Source: Macropodus opercularis (lineage: Eukaryota > Chordata > Actinopteri > Anabantiformes > Osphronemidae). From it: DNA of 64,000 nucleotides. The notes under the pieces are model-generated. The model worked only from the letters and a program-made list of their open reading frames with translations. It was not told the DNA's origin and did no database searches. Position numbers and translations under genes: made by a program. Positions within the stretch are counted from its first letter, which is position 1. Each line of letters opens with the position of its first letter. Shown here one piece after another: positions 9,830 to 20,926 of this stretch. The stretch covers positions 21,946,501 to 22,010,500 of the forward strand of contig CM061097.1 in the NCBI GenBank assembly GCA_030770545.1, in the 5' to 3' direction.

Positions 9830-10320
9830 AAATCCTGGTTAGGCTGTGACCACATTATAAATGTATCTGCATGCATCGGGCTGTTTCCTGTCCAGTGCAC
9901 GTCGTCCTGCGCTGTGCAGACCTGGTCCTTCGGCAGCGGTCTCAGGAAGGGGAGGTAGCTGGAGATAAAGTCATTAATGATATTAAGATTATTCTGCTGC
10001 GCTGGAGGGAGGAGCGACGAGTAATGAATGAGTGGGAACGCAATCCTGGTTAGGAAAAACGGACTGTGCCCTCCTGTAAATCTGACGTAACTGTTTTATG
10101 GAGGTTTTGTGTGGGTCCTGATCCCTGTTGTCTATGCCTACAGACAGGAGCAGCAGCTTAACGGAGGGGTGCTCTGCTGTTTTGTCCAGGATTTTTTGAA
10201 AGTGATAGAATGCGGCGCCAGGGTAGCTGTCAGTTTGGACGTTGTTATTTGCGGGCGGGTATACGGGAGAGGTTGGAGTCACCGAGGAACCAGGTGGCTT
10301 TTCTGCCTCTGATTTTGCGG
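9830..10320 (-). pseudogene. SGNH/GDSL-hydrolase-like domain upstream of the PLE RT
   Basis: On the minus strand three blocks in the right order match SGNH hydrolases: block I WFLGDSNLSRIP (about 10265-10295), block III LLLLSVGIDNRDQD (about 10113-10160, a GxN pattern), and block V DDVHWT (about 9890-9908, the Asp-x-x-His pair). Between I and III is VQTDSYPGAAFYHF. A frameshift separates block I from the rest and another lies before block V, so it is broken. What it does in the element is unknown. Esterase-like ORFs are known from CR1-group LINE ORF1 and from large rotifer Penelope elements, so an element-encoded accessory domain is plausible. Calling it SGNH rests on motif spacing only. Confidence 0.6.
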
Positions 10321-11470
10321 CCTACTCTGGCTTTGTGCTGGTCGGGCCGGTGCGCCTCCCGTGCGCCTCCCGTGTGGGGCTCACACAGCGCGTGTGAACC
10401 GAGGCGGCCTCATCCCAGCAACCTGTGGAGGTGGTTTGAGTGGGGTCAGACGGGGTCGTTCTACCATTGTAGTTGGTGTAATTATACGCTTCGGACCCTG
10501 GATGAGAGCTGGATGGGGCTCGTGTGCTCGTATTTGGTTTGTTGGGCTGATTGGCTGGGGGCCGTCCTCACTCCCGCTCCTCTTCTTCTCCATATCGATG
10601 TAAATATCATTCCCCACCGGTGTGGACTGGGTCAGTCTGGTCTTGTAGCGTTTCTGGGCCCAGCTAACTGCTATCTTAACGGTAAGTGGTCATAATCTGA
10701 GATAATATTAGAATAGTGGTCCTGCAGGACGCAGAAATTATTCTGCATCCGCGTTTCTTTCCACAGCGTCTCTGACTTGTTCTGGGGGGGAGGAGGGTTT
10801 AATGAAGCCGGTGAGTTTCCGGACGTGTCTGAACGTTCCCTGTGGCGGCATCTGGGTGCCGATAGCTTTAGCAATAATGTTCTTATGATGGACCGCTTGC
10901 ATTAATTTGAAATAATTTGTACAGAGCGATCTGGTGGCCTCATCTAGTTCTGTGTGGGGCGTCTGGGAGGAGGGAGGTTTTGTTCGTTCTCTTCTATTTG
11001 CGTTCCTGGTTGTGCTGGTCCTGAGTATTTCTGTTATCGTAACTTTCCCTACTTTCTAAAGGTGCTGTAGTCCCTGGAAAGCTGAAGTAGGCTGTCTTGG
11101 ATCTGTGGAGGGAAGACGTGGTCGTGTGGGAAATCCCGGTGTTCGCTGGGCCTGTGGTGGTAGAAGCTCGATCCTGGCGACTCGGAGAAGATGGTGTTTA
11201 AAACGAATCTCTTTTAACAGAGCGTCAATTCGTCTTCGTGGCCGGTGAGTAAAAGTTGGTAGTGAGTGATTATCAAATGTGGACCCGTTGGCAGATCCCC
11301 GACTGACGTCTGAGCTGTTGAAATTCCAAACTTTATTTGATCGCCAATTTTTCTAAAAAATGAAAACGCCTATTGTGACCAGACACGTCAGTGTTATTCA
11401 TGCAAGTCAAATTTGATATAAAAAGAGGGAGGACAGATCCCAAGATTTAAGCCTAATTCAGCTTAATTGG

Positions 11471-11502
11471 CCCTAACGTTTGGCAGTGAACTGCTTCCTC
11501 AG
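11471..11502 (-). ncRNA. Hammerhead-ribozyme-like core (copy A)
   Basis: Minus-strand reading gives CTGAGGA, then a short hairpin (GCAG...CTGC), then CAAACG. This resembles the hammerhead core CUGANGA-stem II-GAAA known from Penelope-like element terminal repeats. The GAAA box reads CAAA here, so cleavage activity is doubtful. It lies in the 5' non-coding part of the PLE, the expected place. Confidence 0.4.
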
Positions 11503-11540
11503 AGGGGGTTGATTCCAGGAACTGAGCAGAGGGGTAGATG

Positions 11541-11580
11541 AAACATTGGGAGGGTGAACTAGCTCCTCCCTCCAATGTTT
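11541..11580. repeat. Inverted repeat in the PLE 5' region
   Basis: AAACATTGG-GAGGG faces CCCTC-CAATGTTT around a short AT-containing loop. It is a near-perfect hairpin about 40 bases from the hammerhead-like core. The same structure is in copy B at about 52903-52942. Confidence 0.7.
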
Positions 11581-11984
11581 GTTCTCCCCTGTAATTGGTT
11601 GAAGCCTATCCTGTCCCTCTTCTACGTGGCTAGTTCAGACAATCCCAGAGGAGTTACTAATGTATAGGTGAAGTGGTTGTCAGTGACAGGTGGGATTCGA
11701 TTTGAAGTTTAAGATTCCAATATTTCAATGTATTAAAATTAGTTAAACAGAGGGGTTGAGATGAGACAGCTACAATGGAATCAGAAATCCAAACTAAAGA
11801 AGTAGACTGCTGCCAAATATGCTGGTCAGGATTAAGGAGAGGCTGCTGGTGGATTCTGGTGGGTCAAACATGCTTCTTTTGTTTTACATATGACATAGAG
11901 ATGAAGCTGAGGGTTATTTGATGTTAAATGTTAAACAGAGGGCTTTAATGGACGGTGAGGGGCACAGGCCCCCGGCAACTGGCT

Positions 11985-12360
11985 AGGTTAGGTTTGAAAT
12001 GTGGTTTTATTTTAAAAAGACCAGAGCTGTGGTTCAAGTTGCACTGGCAGGCAGGGGTCTGTGCCATATCACCAAATAAGCCCAATCAGCCAGGATGTTG
12101 TATTTGATTGGTTTTATGCAGTTTTACAGAGATGGTTTGGTTCCTTTTGAGGTTGTTTATTTACTTTGTTGTCTTCCTAAGTGATATTTGTTTTTTAGGT
12201 GCTTCTAAGCATCATGAGAGGGAGGAGAGGATCCCAGGAGGACATCCCATCAGTCCGAAGCTGACTAGGCAGCCATGAGCAAGGTAAGTGCATGAAAAAA
12301 AAACTTAAAACAAAGAAGTTTTATAAATTTATAGTTTATGTACATGTATATACACACACA
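11985..12360 (+). repeat. Dispersed repeat with exon-like segment (also at 49128-49480)
   Basis: Shared with 49128-49480 over about 350 bases, with small indels. A polypyrimidine-type stretch ending TTTTTTAG precedes a conserved 85-90 base segment ending AG followed by GTAAGTG, which looks like an exon with acceptor and donor. No protein similarity was recognised. It could be part of an unidentified transposon or a duplicated gene fragment. Confidence 0.6.
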
Positions 12361-12361
12361 G

Positions 12362-12960
12362 TGGGTATGGAAAGTATTCAGACCCCCTTAAATGTTTCAC
12401 TCTTTGTTATATTGCAGCCATATGCTAAAATCATTTAGGTTCGTTTTTTCCTCGTTAATGTACACACAGCGCCCACATTGACAGAAAAACACAGAATTTT
12501 TGCAGATTTCTTAAAAAAGAAAAACTGAAATATCACATGGTCATAAGTATTCAGACCCTTTGCTCAGTATTTAGTAGAAGCACCCTTTTGAGCTAATGCA
12601 GCCACGAGTCTTTTGGGGAATTCTTTCACAGCTGCATTTGGGGATCCTCTGCCATTCCTCCTTGCAGATCCTCTGCAGTTCTGTCAGGTTGGATGGTAAA
12701 CGTTGGACATTCGCCACTGGAGCCCTGTGCTCTTCAGAGGTGAAAGCAGGTTCACACTGAGCACACGTGACAGACGTGAGCCTGGAGACGCCGTGGAGAA
12801 CGTCCTCCAGCATGACCGCTTTGGCGGTGGGTCAGTAATGGTGTGGGGTGGCATTTCTTTGGGGGGCCGCACAGCCCTCCATGTGCTCGCCACAGGTAGC
12901 CTGACTGCCATTAGGTACCGAGATGAGATGGGTTCCTAATGCAACACAACGCTAGACCTC
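12362..12960 (+). mobile_element. Tc1-like DNA transposon remnant
   Basis: It begins with a GTGGGTATGGAAAGTATTCAGACC-type Tc1 terminal sequence, repeated in part at about 12545 (GTATTCAGACCC). At 12703-12939 there is a Tc1 transposase fragment: VLFRGESRFTLS, HDRFGGGSVMVWGGISLGGRTALHV and RYRDEM. The first motif reads GESRF where the family has an acidic residue before ESRF, so a DDE residue is lost. The N-terminal half of the transposase is deleted. Inactive fossil. Confidence 0.82.
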
Positions 12961-13155
12961 AGCAGTTCCTGCAAGACTGTAAGGCGTCCCCTTCATCTAC
13001 ACACAGGACTGTAGCTGTCACATGTGAGGCGTGAGTTATGTTTGTTTGTAATATGGTTCATGCTGGAGGAGACCTGCTCACACACGTACGTGGATGCGAA
13101 GATCGACCTCTACGGAAAGATTTTCATGTTCATTAATGTTTCAGTCATTTGCCGG

Positions 13156-13650
13156 TTTTGGGATATTGATATGGATAATATTTACAAATGGATATGCAAT
13201 GGACAGGTTTTAAACTGTAATGAGGGATTTACAATAGATGGGCATAGATGAGCATATTCTAATAATCAGAGGTATGCAAATAAATATGAGCATAATATAC
13301 TAATGTAGTGGAAAACATTAGCATATGTTAGTAGGCTTAGGATGCATTTTGTTCAGGCTTTGTTCATTTCCAGGGAATATGATTGTACAGGACGCTTGCT
13401 GGCCTTTGGCGGCTGCGAGGACGTCTGGCCTGTAGAGCGAAAGAATTTGGGCAAAACATTGCGACCCGGTAACCAAAGCTATTGAGACAAAACAATTTCT
13501 GGTAATCACAAATCTTTGCATTTGGGCCGATGCAGGTTGGGGGATCAAAACACGCTCCCTAAACATCTGGGGGGAGAGTTCTCTGCCTGCCTTAGAGACA
13601 ACTCGTTTTCTGTGGCCAGGCCTCCCCACGCGCTAGCAAGCATGGAGGCT
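13156..13650. other. Duplicated non-coding stretch
   Basis: AT-rich sequence without recognised genes, also at 53031-53545. Copy B has a small 16-base insertion near its left end. Confidence 0.4.
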
Positions 13651-13664
13651 CGCACATCTGCATT

Positions 13665-13950
13665 CACATCCTTTCAGCAGCCAATCAGATCCCTCCTGAG
13701 TGTGTTGACGTGGTGACAGAGGTCAGAGGGTTCACTGACCCACAGAAGGAGGAGTACTTCATGAAGAGGTTCAGAGATGAGCAGCAGGCCACAACCACCA
13801 TCTCCCACGTCAAGACCTCACGAAGCCTCCGCATCATGTGTCACATCCCAGTCTTCTGCTGGATCTGCTGAGAACCAGAGGGGGAGGGGAGCTGCCCAAG
13901 GCAGTGACGGAGATTTACATGTGCTTCCTGGAAACAAGACTGTTTTGTGG
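13665..13950 (+). pseudogene. NLRC3-like NACHT-domain fragment (copy A)
   Basis: One frame reads AANQIPPECVDVVTEVRGFTDPQKEEYF..KRFRDEQQATTTISHVKTSRSLRIMCHIPVFCWIC and stops at 13869-13871. The next piece, DLLRTRGGGELPKAVTEIYMCFLE, is in another frame. These are the C-terminal NACHT and following winged-helix residues of the teleost-expanded NLRC3-like (FISNA-NACHT) receptor family, which act as cytosolic innate sensors. No FISNA, Walker A, LRR or B30.2 parts were found nearby. It is a short frameshifted relic, also present in copy B. Confidence 0.85.
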
Positions 13951-15040
13951 TCATAGTTACACTGAGGTCGCTGATCGTTTAACATTTGGGCCACCCTGTC
14001 AATATTTGTATTTCTTTTTTAGTATATTTCAGAAAGCCATAAATTATATTGGAATATTCAAATGTTGGTCCATGTTGCTTTTTCTACTTTGCCAGTTCCC
14101 AGGGCTACGCTCCTCGTCATTGCATGCTACGCAATCTAAATGCGTGGCTCCTTGCTACCGCTAGGGGGCAGACTGTTCTTTGGTTTTGACCGACATCCCA
14201 GTAAAAAAGACCATTTTTGTGATGGTCCCAGTGTGTGATGCCAGGTTGGGGGTATAGTCCGGGCCTTCTCCCCCGTCAGTGTAAGTTTCTGATCAGTTCT
14301 GGTGGCGACTTGAAAACATGCACTAAACTAGAGATTCCTGAAAACCAGAAAGGTTTGAATGGAAAGTTGGTCTAAATGTTACCAAGCTTTAATCAAACGA
14401 GCCCAACGAACTTTACAGTAATTGATTTGGGAGAAACCCGTGATTTCGACTTCGACGGGCCTCAGATGCTCTACACCCTGGACACACTGGACGGGTCTTC
14501 ACTGCTCAGGCTGGACTGATGACAGGACTCTGACTAGTTTAGTGAGAGACCTGTCAGGCGAGTCTTGGCCTGGGAGGTCGAAGCGTGGAGGAGTAGCGTG
14601 AGAGACCTGAAGAAGGTTCCTGCTGCTGCGACTGCACATCCACCGCTGGACTCGTTTTGTCTAGACTTATAATAGTAGTAATATAGATTAGGTTTCTGTG
14701 TAACAGGTTAGGTTAAGATAACTTGCGTTCAATTGATTTAGGTTTACTTAAGTTGAATGTATTAAGTTGAGATCTGTGATGGGTTAGTGAAGGCAAGTAT
14801 CAGTTTTTTATTGAACTTGTCTCGATATACTGTTCATGTGATGTTAGGTTGACCTCACTAACGTTTGTGTTCTCCGTTTTTTTTCTTCTCCTCCTTGAAC
14901 CGACGCCTTATCGCGGTGGAGGAGTTCGTGTGCCCGTGTGACTCTAGCAGCTGTGCTGTCTGGGCTAAATGCCCCCGGCAGGGTCTCCCATGACAAACGG
15001 GTCCTGGGCGACGGGCCAGACTAAGACTAAGGTTCATCTG
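13951..15040. other. Duplicated non-coding stretch
   Basis: No gene recognised. Matches 53842-54930 in copy B. AT-rich with scattered stops in all frames. Confidence 0.4.
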
Positions 15041-15115
15041 TCGCAGGAGGAGCCGGAGGAGGCCCAGAGGAAGACCAGGACTCACTGGAGGGACGATGTC
15101 TGTCAGCCAGCCTGG
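15040..15115 (+). mobile_element. LINE 3'-end relic
   Basis: GAGGCCCAGAGGAAGACCAGG...CACTGGAGGGACGATGT resembles the end of a fish LINE ORF2, encoding a conserved (R)GRPR-x-RW-RDD(V)-like tail followed by AWE. Very short. A related relic occurs at about 42990-43110. Also in copy B at about 54930-55005. Confidence 0.45.
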
Positions 15116-18100
15116 GAAGGTTAAAGGTCATTACACCTGATGCTGACACGTGCTACTGATGGGGCTTTATTTGGTGCTTCCAGACACTTACACCAAGTCC
15201 TGAACGAGCACTTTCTGATGCAGCGTCTTTTGCTTCTCGCCCCATAACCTGGGTTAATATCTATGTGTTGTTTCATTCCAGCCGCTGACACTTTCATCCT
15301 GTCTCTGTGTAACCCACATTAAATGATGAAGAATATTGATTTAGTTTTTTGCGTGTGTTACACCAGTAGGTGGCAGAATTGGCCTGTTGAGGATAAGTTC
15401 GATACAATCTATAGGGTTTTCTGTCAAACATTCCAGGGATGAGAAGGCGACTGCATGTTTGAGGGTCCGATTTTGGGTCTGGCTGAGAAAAGAAAAGTTT
15501 GTGGCACTAAAGGCCCAGGTTCTGTTTGGTCTTAAACTGGAATGTTCTGAGTACTTGGGTCGAAGTAACGTTGGCCTGGAAGTTGCGCAGCGATAGCTGA
15601 GCAGCGGCGGTTCGACGGGCGGATCGTGGGAACTGCAGTGTTTAAAACACACTACCCGGGTAGATGGACTTTGTTTTATTTTCTTGCCATGTGGTTGCAT
15701 TTTGTTTATCAGAGCTCTGAATGTTTTATTTTCTGAATGTTATAAATATGTTGCATCTACATAATTAAATGCCAGAAATCGCACTGGTTCAGTTAAACAT
15801 ATGAGTGTGATATTCTTTTTCTTTCCTCCGCTCCTCCTTGGGAAAAGAGCCCAGTGAGTAACCAATTGGCCGCTGTGTGTCAAGGCGTTGGTTACATCTG
15901 CTTCAGAACCAGTACAGAACCACGGCTCATCTGCAGGATTGTGCAGCGGTGCCATCGCCTTCCTTTTCATGTGCTGCTTTTGTTAGAAGTGGCTCCAGAG
16001 TCATTGGCCCAGCGGTCGTCTCACCCTCACAAGCTGATCCTCTCTGTAACACAGGCTCATGTAGAGACTCTGCACTTTGCTGCTTTTCTTCTAGTAAATG
16101 TTGGCACATTCAGCTACTTTGCTGCTGTTGTTTAGCTGAAGTTTGCACTAGTGGGTCACAGTTTCTTATTTTACTGTTTCCTCCGCCAGGACAGGACGAC
16201 CACGAGTCACCTCTGCTGCCGAGGACGAGTCCGTCCGAGTCACCGGCCTCCGAAAAGCTACCGGCAGCTCAGCTCAGAGCCACGTTGAAGGCCACACCGA
16301 GTTCTAGTGGCAGCTGTGAATGCAGACGGACACAGCGACTCCACTACCGCTGTCCACGCTCTGGGCCCACGCTCCACCATGTGCTCACTCCTTCGGTGGG
16401 GAACATCCTTCACTCCTCCACCAGGGACAGGAACTCTCCGCCAAGCAGGAGCACACGCCACCCGTCACCGCTTCAGAGCCGTGGCCTCGCGCTCGGAGGA
16501 GCTGGTTCTCGCTCGTCATCGCCCAAGCTGAGGTCACCCAGGTGCTGGGAAACTCCTCGTGGCGAGGATTCAAGGCTTGGGATTCACTGGTTATTCACAT
16601 TCACTGTATTATTCACTCATTCATCCCAGGTTCTACTGCAATCAGAGCCACGAGTCATTTCAGAGCCTGACCGAGCCATTTGTGAAGTGTTGCAGCCAAA
16701 ACTAACTCGGGTGCCTGCTGTTCGCTGCCACCGTCACTCATTTCATGTGTTTGTGTTCCACTTATAACGTCCACGAAAAGCGTCACGTTCTGTCCGTTGT
16801 GGTATAGAACTCAAACTGGTACGAAAGTGAAACCGTATATAGTACGTGTGCTAAATAGAAGCACACTTTGAGTTCAAATGCTGAACTTATCATTGATTCA
16901 TTCATTTCAGGTTCTTTTAGCGCCGCTGGTCCAGAAAGAAGGTGGGTAACAAACTGTCAGTCGCATGTTTCCTTAATGTGAGTAGTCTGCTGTGTGGGTG
17001 CAGGACTGTGCTCTACTGTGGACAGTAGGTGGCGCCGTGAGGCTGAGGTTGGAGCTGGAGCCAGGACTGAGTCTGGCTGGTTCCTTTCATTAAGGCAAGA
17101 TGCTCAGCTCAGCCTCTGAAGGAGCATCTGAGTCTACAGCAGCTTCACTAGGATGGATCAGAGCGACCAGGACCATCTGGAACCATCGCGTTACATTTTG
17201 TTAGTAGTTTGATGTTTACCAGGATAACAAAAGGTTTTCTGCTTGTTTGTGCCAGTATTGAGCATAATAGTAGGATTGGAACAAATCAGTGTGTGTGAGT
17301 TCAGCAAAGAGAGCTCTAAGTTACGGAGGTCTTTGAAGGCCGCGCTGCGCCCCTTCCCTCGCTCACTACACGCTGAGCCGAGGAAAGGTCGTCGTCGTCT
17401 TTTCAATTCCTCCGTCTTCAGGGCGTTTACATCAGCCTGGTTTTAAAGCCGAGAGGGCGTCTGCTGCTCCAAGCTGGTCTGGAGGCTGCTGTGATGTTTG
17501 GCAGCACGGGGAGAGCTCTGGGTGTTTCCAGACAGCAGGGCTAGCGACGGGTTTGAGCTGGGGGAGGGTCCGATACAGCAGGCGGCGCTAATGCACCACT
17601 AGGGGCGCGAAGCAGTGGTAGTGATGCTGGTTTGGTCTGGAGTATGTGGAGCCTGGCTTCCAGACTGGAAGAAGCACAGAGTCGGACTCTCCCCACGCTC
17701 CAAGTGACGTCCTGGTGGCAGGCGACCTGTGAGCCGACCCCGCAGCTTCGTCAAAGCTCACTGGCTTTTCAGGCTGCTCTGCAGATGAGACTCCAGTCCC
17801 AGCGTGTGAGCTTCACACAGAGGTCAAGGTACAAGTGACACAGTACCGGATAAGGAGGACTTGACTTGACATGTACAACAAGAGACTCCCGCTGACCTCC
17901 CACAGGTCCTCCACAGAGCATCACGACCTGCTCCATCAGCACACGGCGGCTCAGACGAAAGCTGTCCAGGGGCGATGGACGCGTCTGGAAGATCGTGGGC
18001 CGTGCAACGCTGGGCCCTGTACATGTGTCGAGTAGTATTTCACGGTGATTTGAAAACGGTTGTTTTCAACCTGCCCCTTTAAACGAGCTGATTTGTTTGT

Positions 18101-18370
18101 CTTTTCAATTGCTCCTGTAGTTTACGTGGTTTGTTTTGATGCTGAATGGATGGATGACTGCTGCACTTTGACACTTGATGTTTTTGTCGTGCATGTTGCA
18201 GTGACAATAAAATGTCCTCTCTTCTCTTAAAAGGCATGTGGTTGAGTCGCACAGAAGCTCTTGTTTCACTAGTCCAGCCATCACCTACCGCCTCCAGACG
18301 TCCTCCTCTGCTGCAGGTCACACATTGGATAGCATGTAAATGAAGGGTCAGTAAATGAGTTATTCATTGT
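15116..18370. other. Duplicated stretch without recognised genes
   Basis: Matches about 55006-58245 in B. Several 60-300 codon open frames exist, but they show no domain signatures and overlap on both strands. 17473-17594 is also found a third time at 47198-47335. 17587-17595 is a CACTAGGGGCGCG-type short element. Confidence 0.4.
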
Positions 18371-18374
18371 TTCA

Positions 18375-18720
18375 TTTCTCTAGCGTCCATTCACAACAGC
18401 AGTTGTCTCAAGGCACTTTACAAGCAAGGTTTGAGATCAAACACAGCGAAGCGTTTAAATGCAATCAATCAGTAAGTTCTAATCTTAATATATAGACGTT
18501 TATAGAGATATTAAAAGCAATATACTCTGCCTCCAGCAGAGCCAGGCCCAATGTGGCGAACATCCGCCTTGAGGGGGTAGAGAAGAGAGAGACAACGTAG
18601 TGGTCAGAGACGTCCCAACTCAGAGGAATTGAAGCCGAGGCAGCATTAGGTTCAAATAATCAAACATGAATGAGAAATATGCAAAGGCAGGCAAACAAAG
18701 TCACCTCTCTCTCCTGCAGG
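18375..18720 (+). mobile_element. Degraded L2-type LINE 3' tail
   Basis: CAACAGCAGTTGTCTCAAGGCACTTTACAAG and GCCTCCAGCAGAGCCAGGCCCAATG resemble the untranslated tail of the L2/Maui LINEs seen at 26560-26636 and 47850-47900 in this window. Old and divergent; also in copy B (about 58250-58600). Confidence 0.5.
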
Positions 18721-19864
18721 GAGACGCTCACAGGAAGTGGGGAAGGACGGAGCCTGGGAGACGCTGGCTGTGTCCCCCAGCACAGCTCACATCTCCCCCG
18801 TCTCATTCTAGGGAGGTGGTTGAAACCCGGAACAAGCGTCACAATGTGGAAATTTCATACCGACAACTGTTTTGTCTAAGAGCCAGATTGTCTTCGGACC
18901 CAAGGCCAGCAAGCCTGCACAGCCTAGACAGGACCTGTTCTACTCTATTCTCAACCCTTTAGCCTGAACCACACGTATATGTGCTACATATATATTCCAC
19001 TACAAATGAACTAATTATGCATGGACTTTTTCCACCACAACGACACGACAAGAGGAAGCCGGCAGCAACAGGACAAACCCTGGGACAACGTAAGGCACAG
19101 TCACGATACTTTCTACAACAGGCAAATTATTCATTAATTAACAAAAGAGCAATTTACCACAAAGCCAAATGTTCATGTTTTCAGCTATGTCACAGCCTCC
19201 ACCGCTTCCTCTCTGCCAGGTCTACAGCGGGTAACCGCCTCACCAACGGAGTGTGACAGTGGACAAAGCAAAGGATCAGGCCACCGCCCTGTTCATCCAT
19301 GGACACAACGTTTCTGAGAATGGAGAACAACGCTGCGCTTTCCAAAACCACTGCCCTGCACCCACGGGGTAAAAAGTGAGACTGCAAGGAATAACTGCAG
19401 CCCCAGCAGCCTGTCAGCTCCTCCATCAGAGGGCCAGGAGGAAGAAGGAGCAAGGAACCACAGGCGTCTGCTGCGCGGAGCAACCGGAGACACTGGAAGG
19501 CGAAATCCCAGAGTTGATGCTGTACTGGAGGCGAGGTCCCGTCTCGAGGAGCCTCTCATCCAAAGAGCTGAAGACCCACTGAAACGGTGGGAGGCCGAGG
19601 CTTCGAGGATACTTCACTGCCGTTCCAACGCGAGCCACGTGGACGAAATATTGCCCTCAAGGTATCGGCATTGCAAAGATGAATACGTACTATAAAAAAT
19701 GGCCTAAAAGGCTTCAGTCTACCCACGACCGGTTAAGGTGATGCTAGGAAGACGTCAGTCCCTCAGAGAGAGTCTCCTCAAAAACAGGACCGATAATCCC
19801 TGAGGCCCGTCCAAGCTGTGGCTTCTGGTATTTCTGGTTCAAATGTGAAACAGTAGTGACTGCG
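18721..19864. other. Duplicated stretch without recognised genes
   Basis: It contains a short match (19070-19105, GGGACAACGTAAGGCACAGT) to the tandem repeat family at 39100-39930 (GGGACGACCTAAGGCACAGT), so it includes a dispersed copy of that repeat. No protein-coding features recognised. Matches 58595-59738. Confidence 0.4.
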
Positions 19865-20336
19865 TGTAATGGAATTTTTACTATATGTGACAGAACTGTG
19901 ATGCATATTACTTGATATATCCTCATATGTATTGGCTTTTATCTGTACTAAGTGAAGTAATCATAGAGTGAGTTATATACCTGCTTACAGAAATGTTTGA
20001 GAACAACGAGCCTTCTCTTCTGCCTTGAGAAAGGGAGGTAAGCTTTCGAGCTAGGTGGGGAGACACTGTCTAGTTCAAATTGGTTTACGACATGGGGCCA
20101 TGGTGAGAGCACGGCAGCAGAACTTTGATTGACTTTGTTTCTGTTACACTTTCCCCCTGGTACAAGACAGTGACTGACCCTTAGTTGTGGGCTGATGAGT
20201 CTGAGTTACACTCAGGCAGGACAGCTTTGCACTGACTCTGTGTACTTCTCTTCTTGCAAGAGTAAAAGACAACACAAAGACAACTTTGATTGGGTTTTGA
20301 TTCATTCACCGGTTCCTACAGGTTTTTGCCTCCACA
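19865..20336 (+). repeat. Solo LTR, older relative of the provirus LTR (copy A)
   Basis: 472 bp, starting TGTAATGG and ending CCTCCACA. It is clearly related to the 548-bp LTR at 7862 (for example CATATCACTTGATATAT-like and GAGCCTTCTCTT blocks) but with indels and many substitutions. It is flanked by CTGCG on both sides (19860-19864 and 20337-20341), a 5-base duplication; 4 bases would be more usual for this virus type. The same LTR with the same flanks lies at 59739-60210, so it predates the duplication. Confidence 0.92.
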
Positions 20337-20519
20337 CTGCGCAAAAACAAGGCTTTTATGAAAACGCAGAATAAACAAATGTTCAGAAACACGCAAACCG
20401 TTCACAGTTGCTAAGTTAGGCTCAAATATAATAGATAATATATTCAACGACGAGCCGACTCTTTGAAGAGAGTCAGGCCAAAAGAGTGGGACAAAGCCCA
20501 GAGTAGTAGTTTGGTTGCA

Positions 20520-20926
20520 GTGAATGCTGCCGCCACATACACAGCCCCCTAGCGGTATTCTGACACGTGATTGGGGGATTGAAGCGTCACGTCAGTGCTT
20601 CTGTAATGTGATTGGCTGTGGGCGGGAAGACGAGTTCCGACAACGCAGGCTAACAGTTGACGCTGATAATGACCGAGGACCAGAGTTTCCGCTTTCAGCT
20701 GTGTAGCGGTTGTTGTAGCCACCGCAACATGAAGTTGAACACAGCAGAAGCCTGTTGACGGCCATTAACCCTGAACGTGACCGTGAAGAGGCAGGTGTCG
20801 TTGATCCAGCTGTTCGGGCTAACCGGCTAGCTAGCTAGATAGCTAGCCGGTTAGCCGGTAGCCTCGCAGCTACACCGGGCACAGCAACGAGGAGCAGCCT
20901 GGACTGTGACCTTGACCCGCCGCCAT
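20520..20926 (+). promoter_or_regulatory. Promoter and first-exon-like segment (copy A)
   Basis: It contains CACGTGATTGG and TGTGATTGGCTG (CCAAT-box in reverse), GGGCGGG (Sp1-type) and CpG-rich sequence. After it comes a Kozak-like GCCGCCAT directly followed by a GTGAGT splice donor at 20927. This arrangement looks like a TATA-less vertebrate promoter with a 5' UTR exon ending at 20926. The downstream gene is not identified. Also present in copy B (60394-60800). Confidence 0.5.
20817..20856. repeat. Perfect 17-bp inverted repeat near the exon start
   Basis: Arms 20817-20833 and 20840-20856 are exact reverse complements (GGCTAACCGGCTAGCTA and its complement) with a 6-base spacer. In copy B (about 60692-60731) substitutions spoil the pairing of the outer arm. 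Confidence 0.85.

Larger units (their letters stand above)
8410..11669 (-). mobile_element. Penelope-like element, copy A (3' part displaced by the provirus)
   Basis: Minus-strand retroelement. Reading from right to left: a 5' non-coding part with a hammerhead-like motif (about 11670-11000), a poorly conserved N-terminal coding part (about 10900-10320), an SGNH-hydrolase-like part (about 10310-9890), and a Penelope-type reverse transcriptase (about 9660-8413). The retroviral LTR at 8409 interrupts the end of the RT region. The matching 3' part, with the GIY-YIG nuclease, is visible in copy B (50400-51229). Several frameshifts make it inactive. In copy B, 8652-10677 is missing. Confidence 0.87.
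11670..13155. other. Block present in copy A, absent from copy B
   Basis: In copy B the sequence jumps from the equivalent of 11669 to 13156, with GGT microhomology at the join. The block holds AT-rich sequence without a gene (11670-11980), a dispersed repeat (11985-12360), Tc1 remnants (12362-12960) and a short unassigned stretch to 13155. It is more easily explained as a deletion in B than as one insertion in A, because it has no common ends. Confidence 0.75.

Noticed and set aside
15877..16767. 296-codon open frame, conserved in copy B (55752-56642)
   Set aside because: Conservation only reflects the recent duplication. The Ser/Arg/His-rich composition has no recognisable domain, and overlapping frames are equally open.
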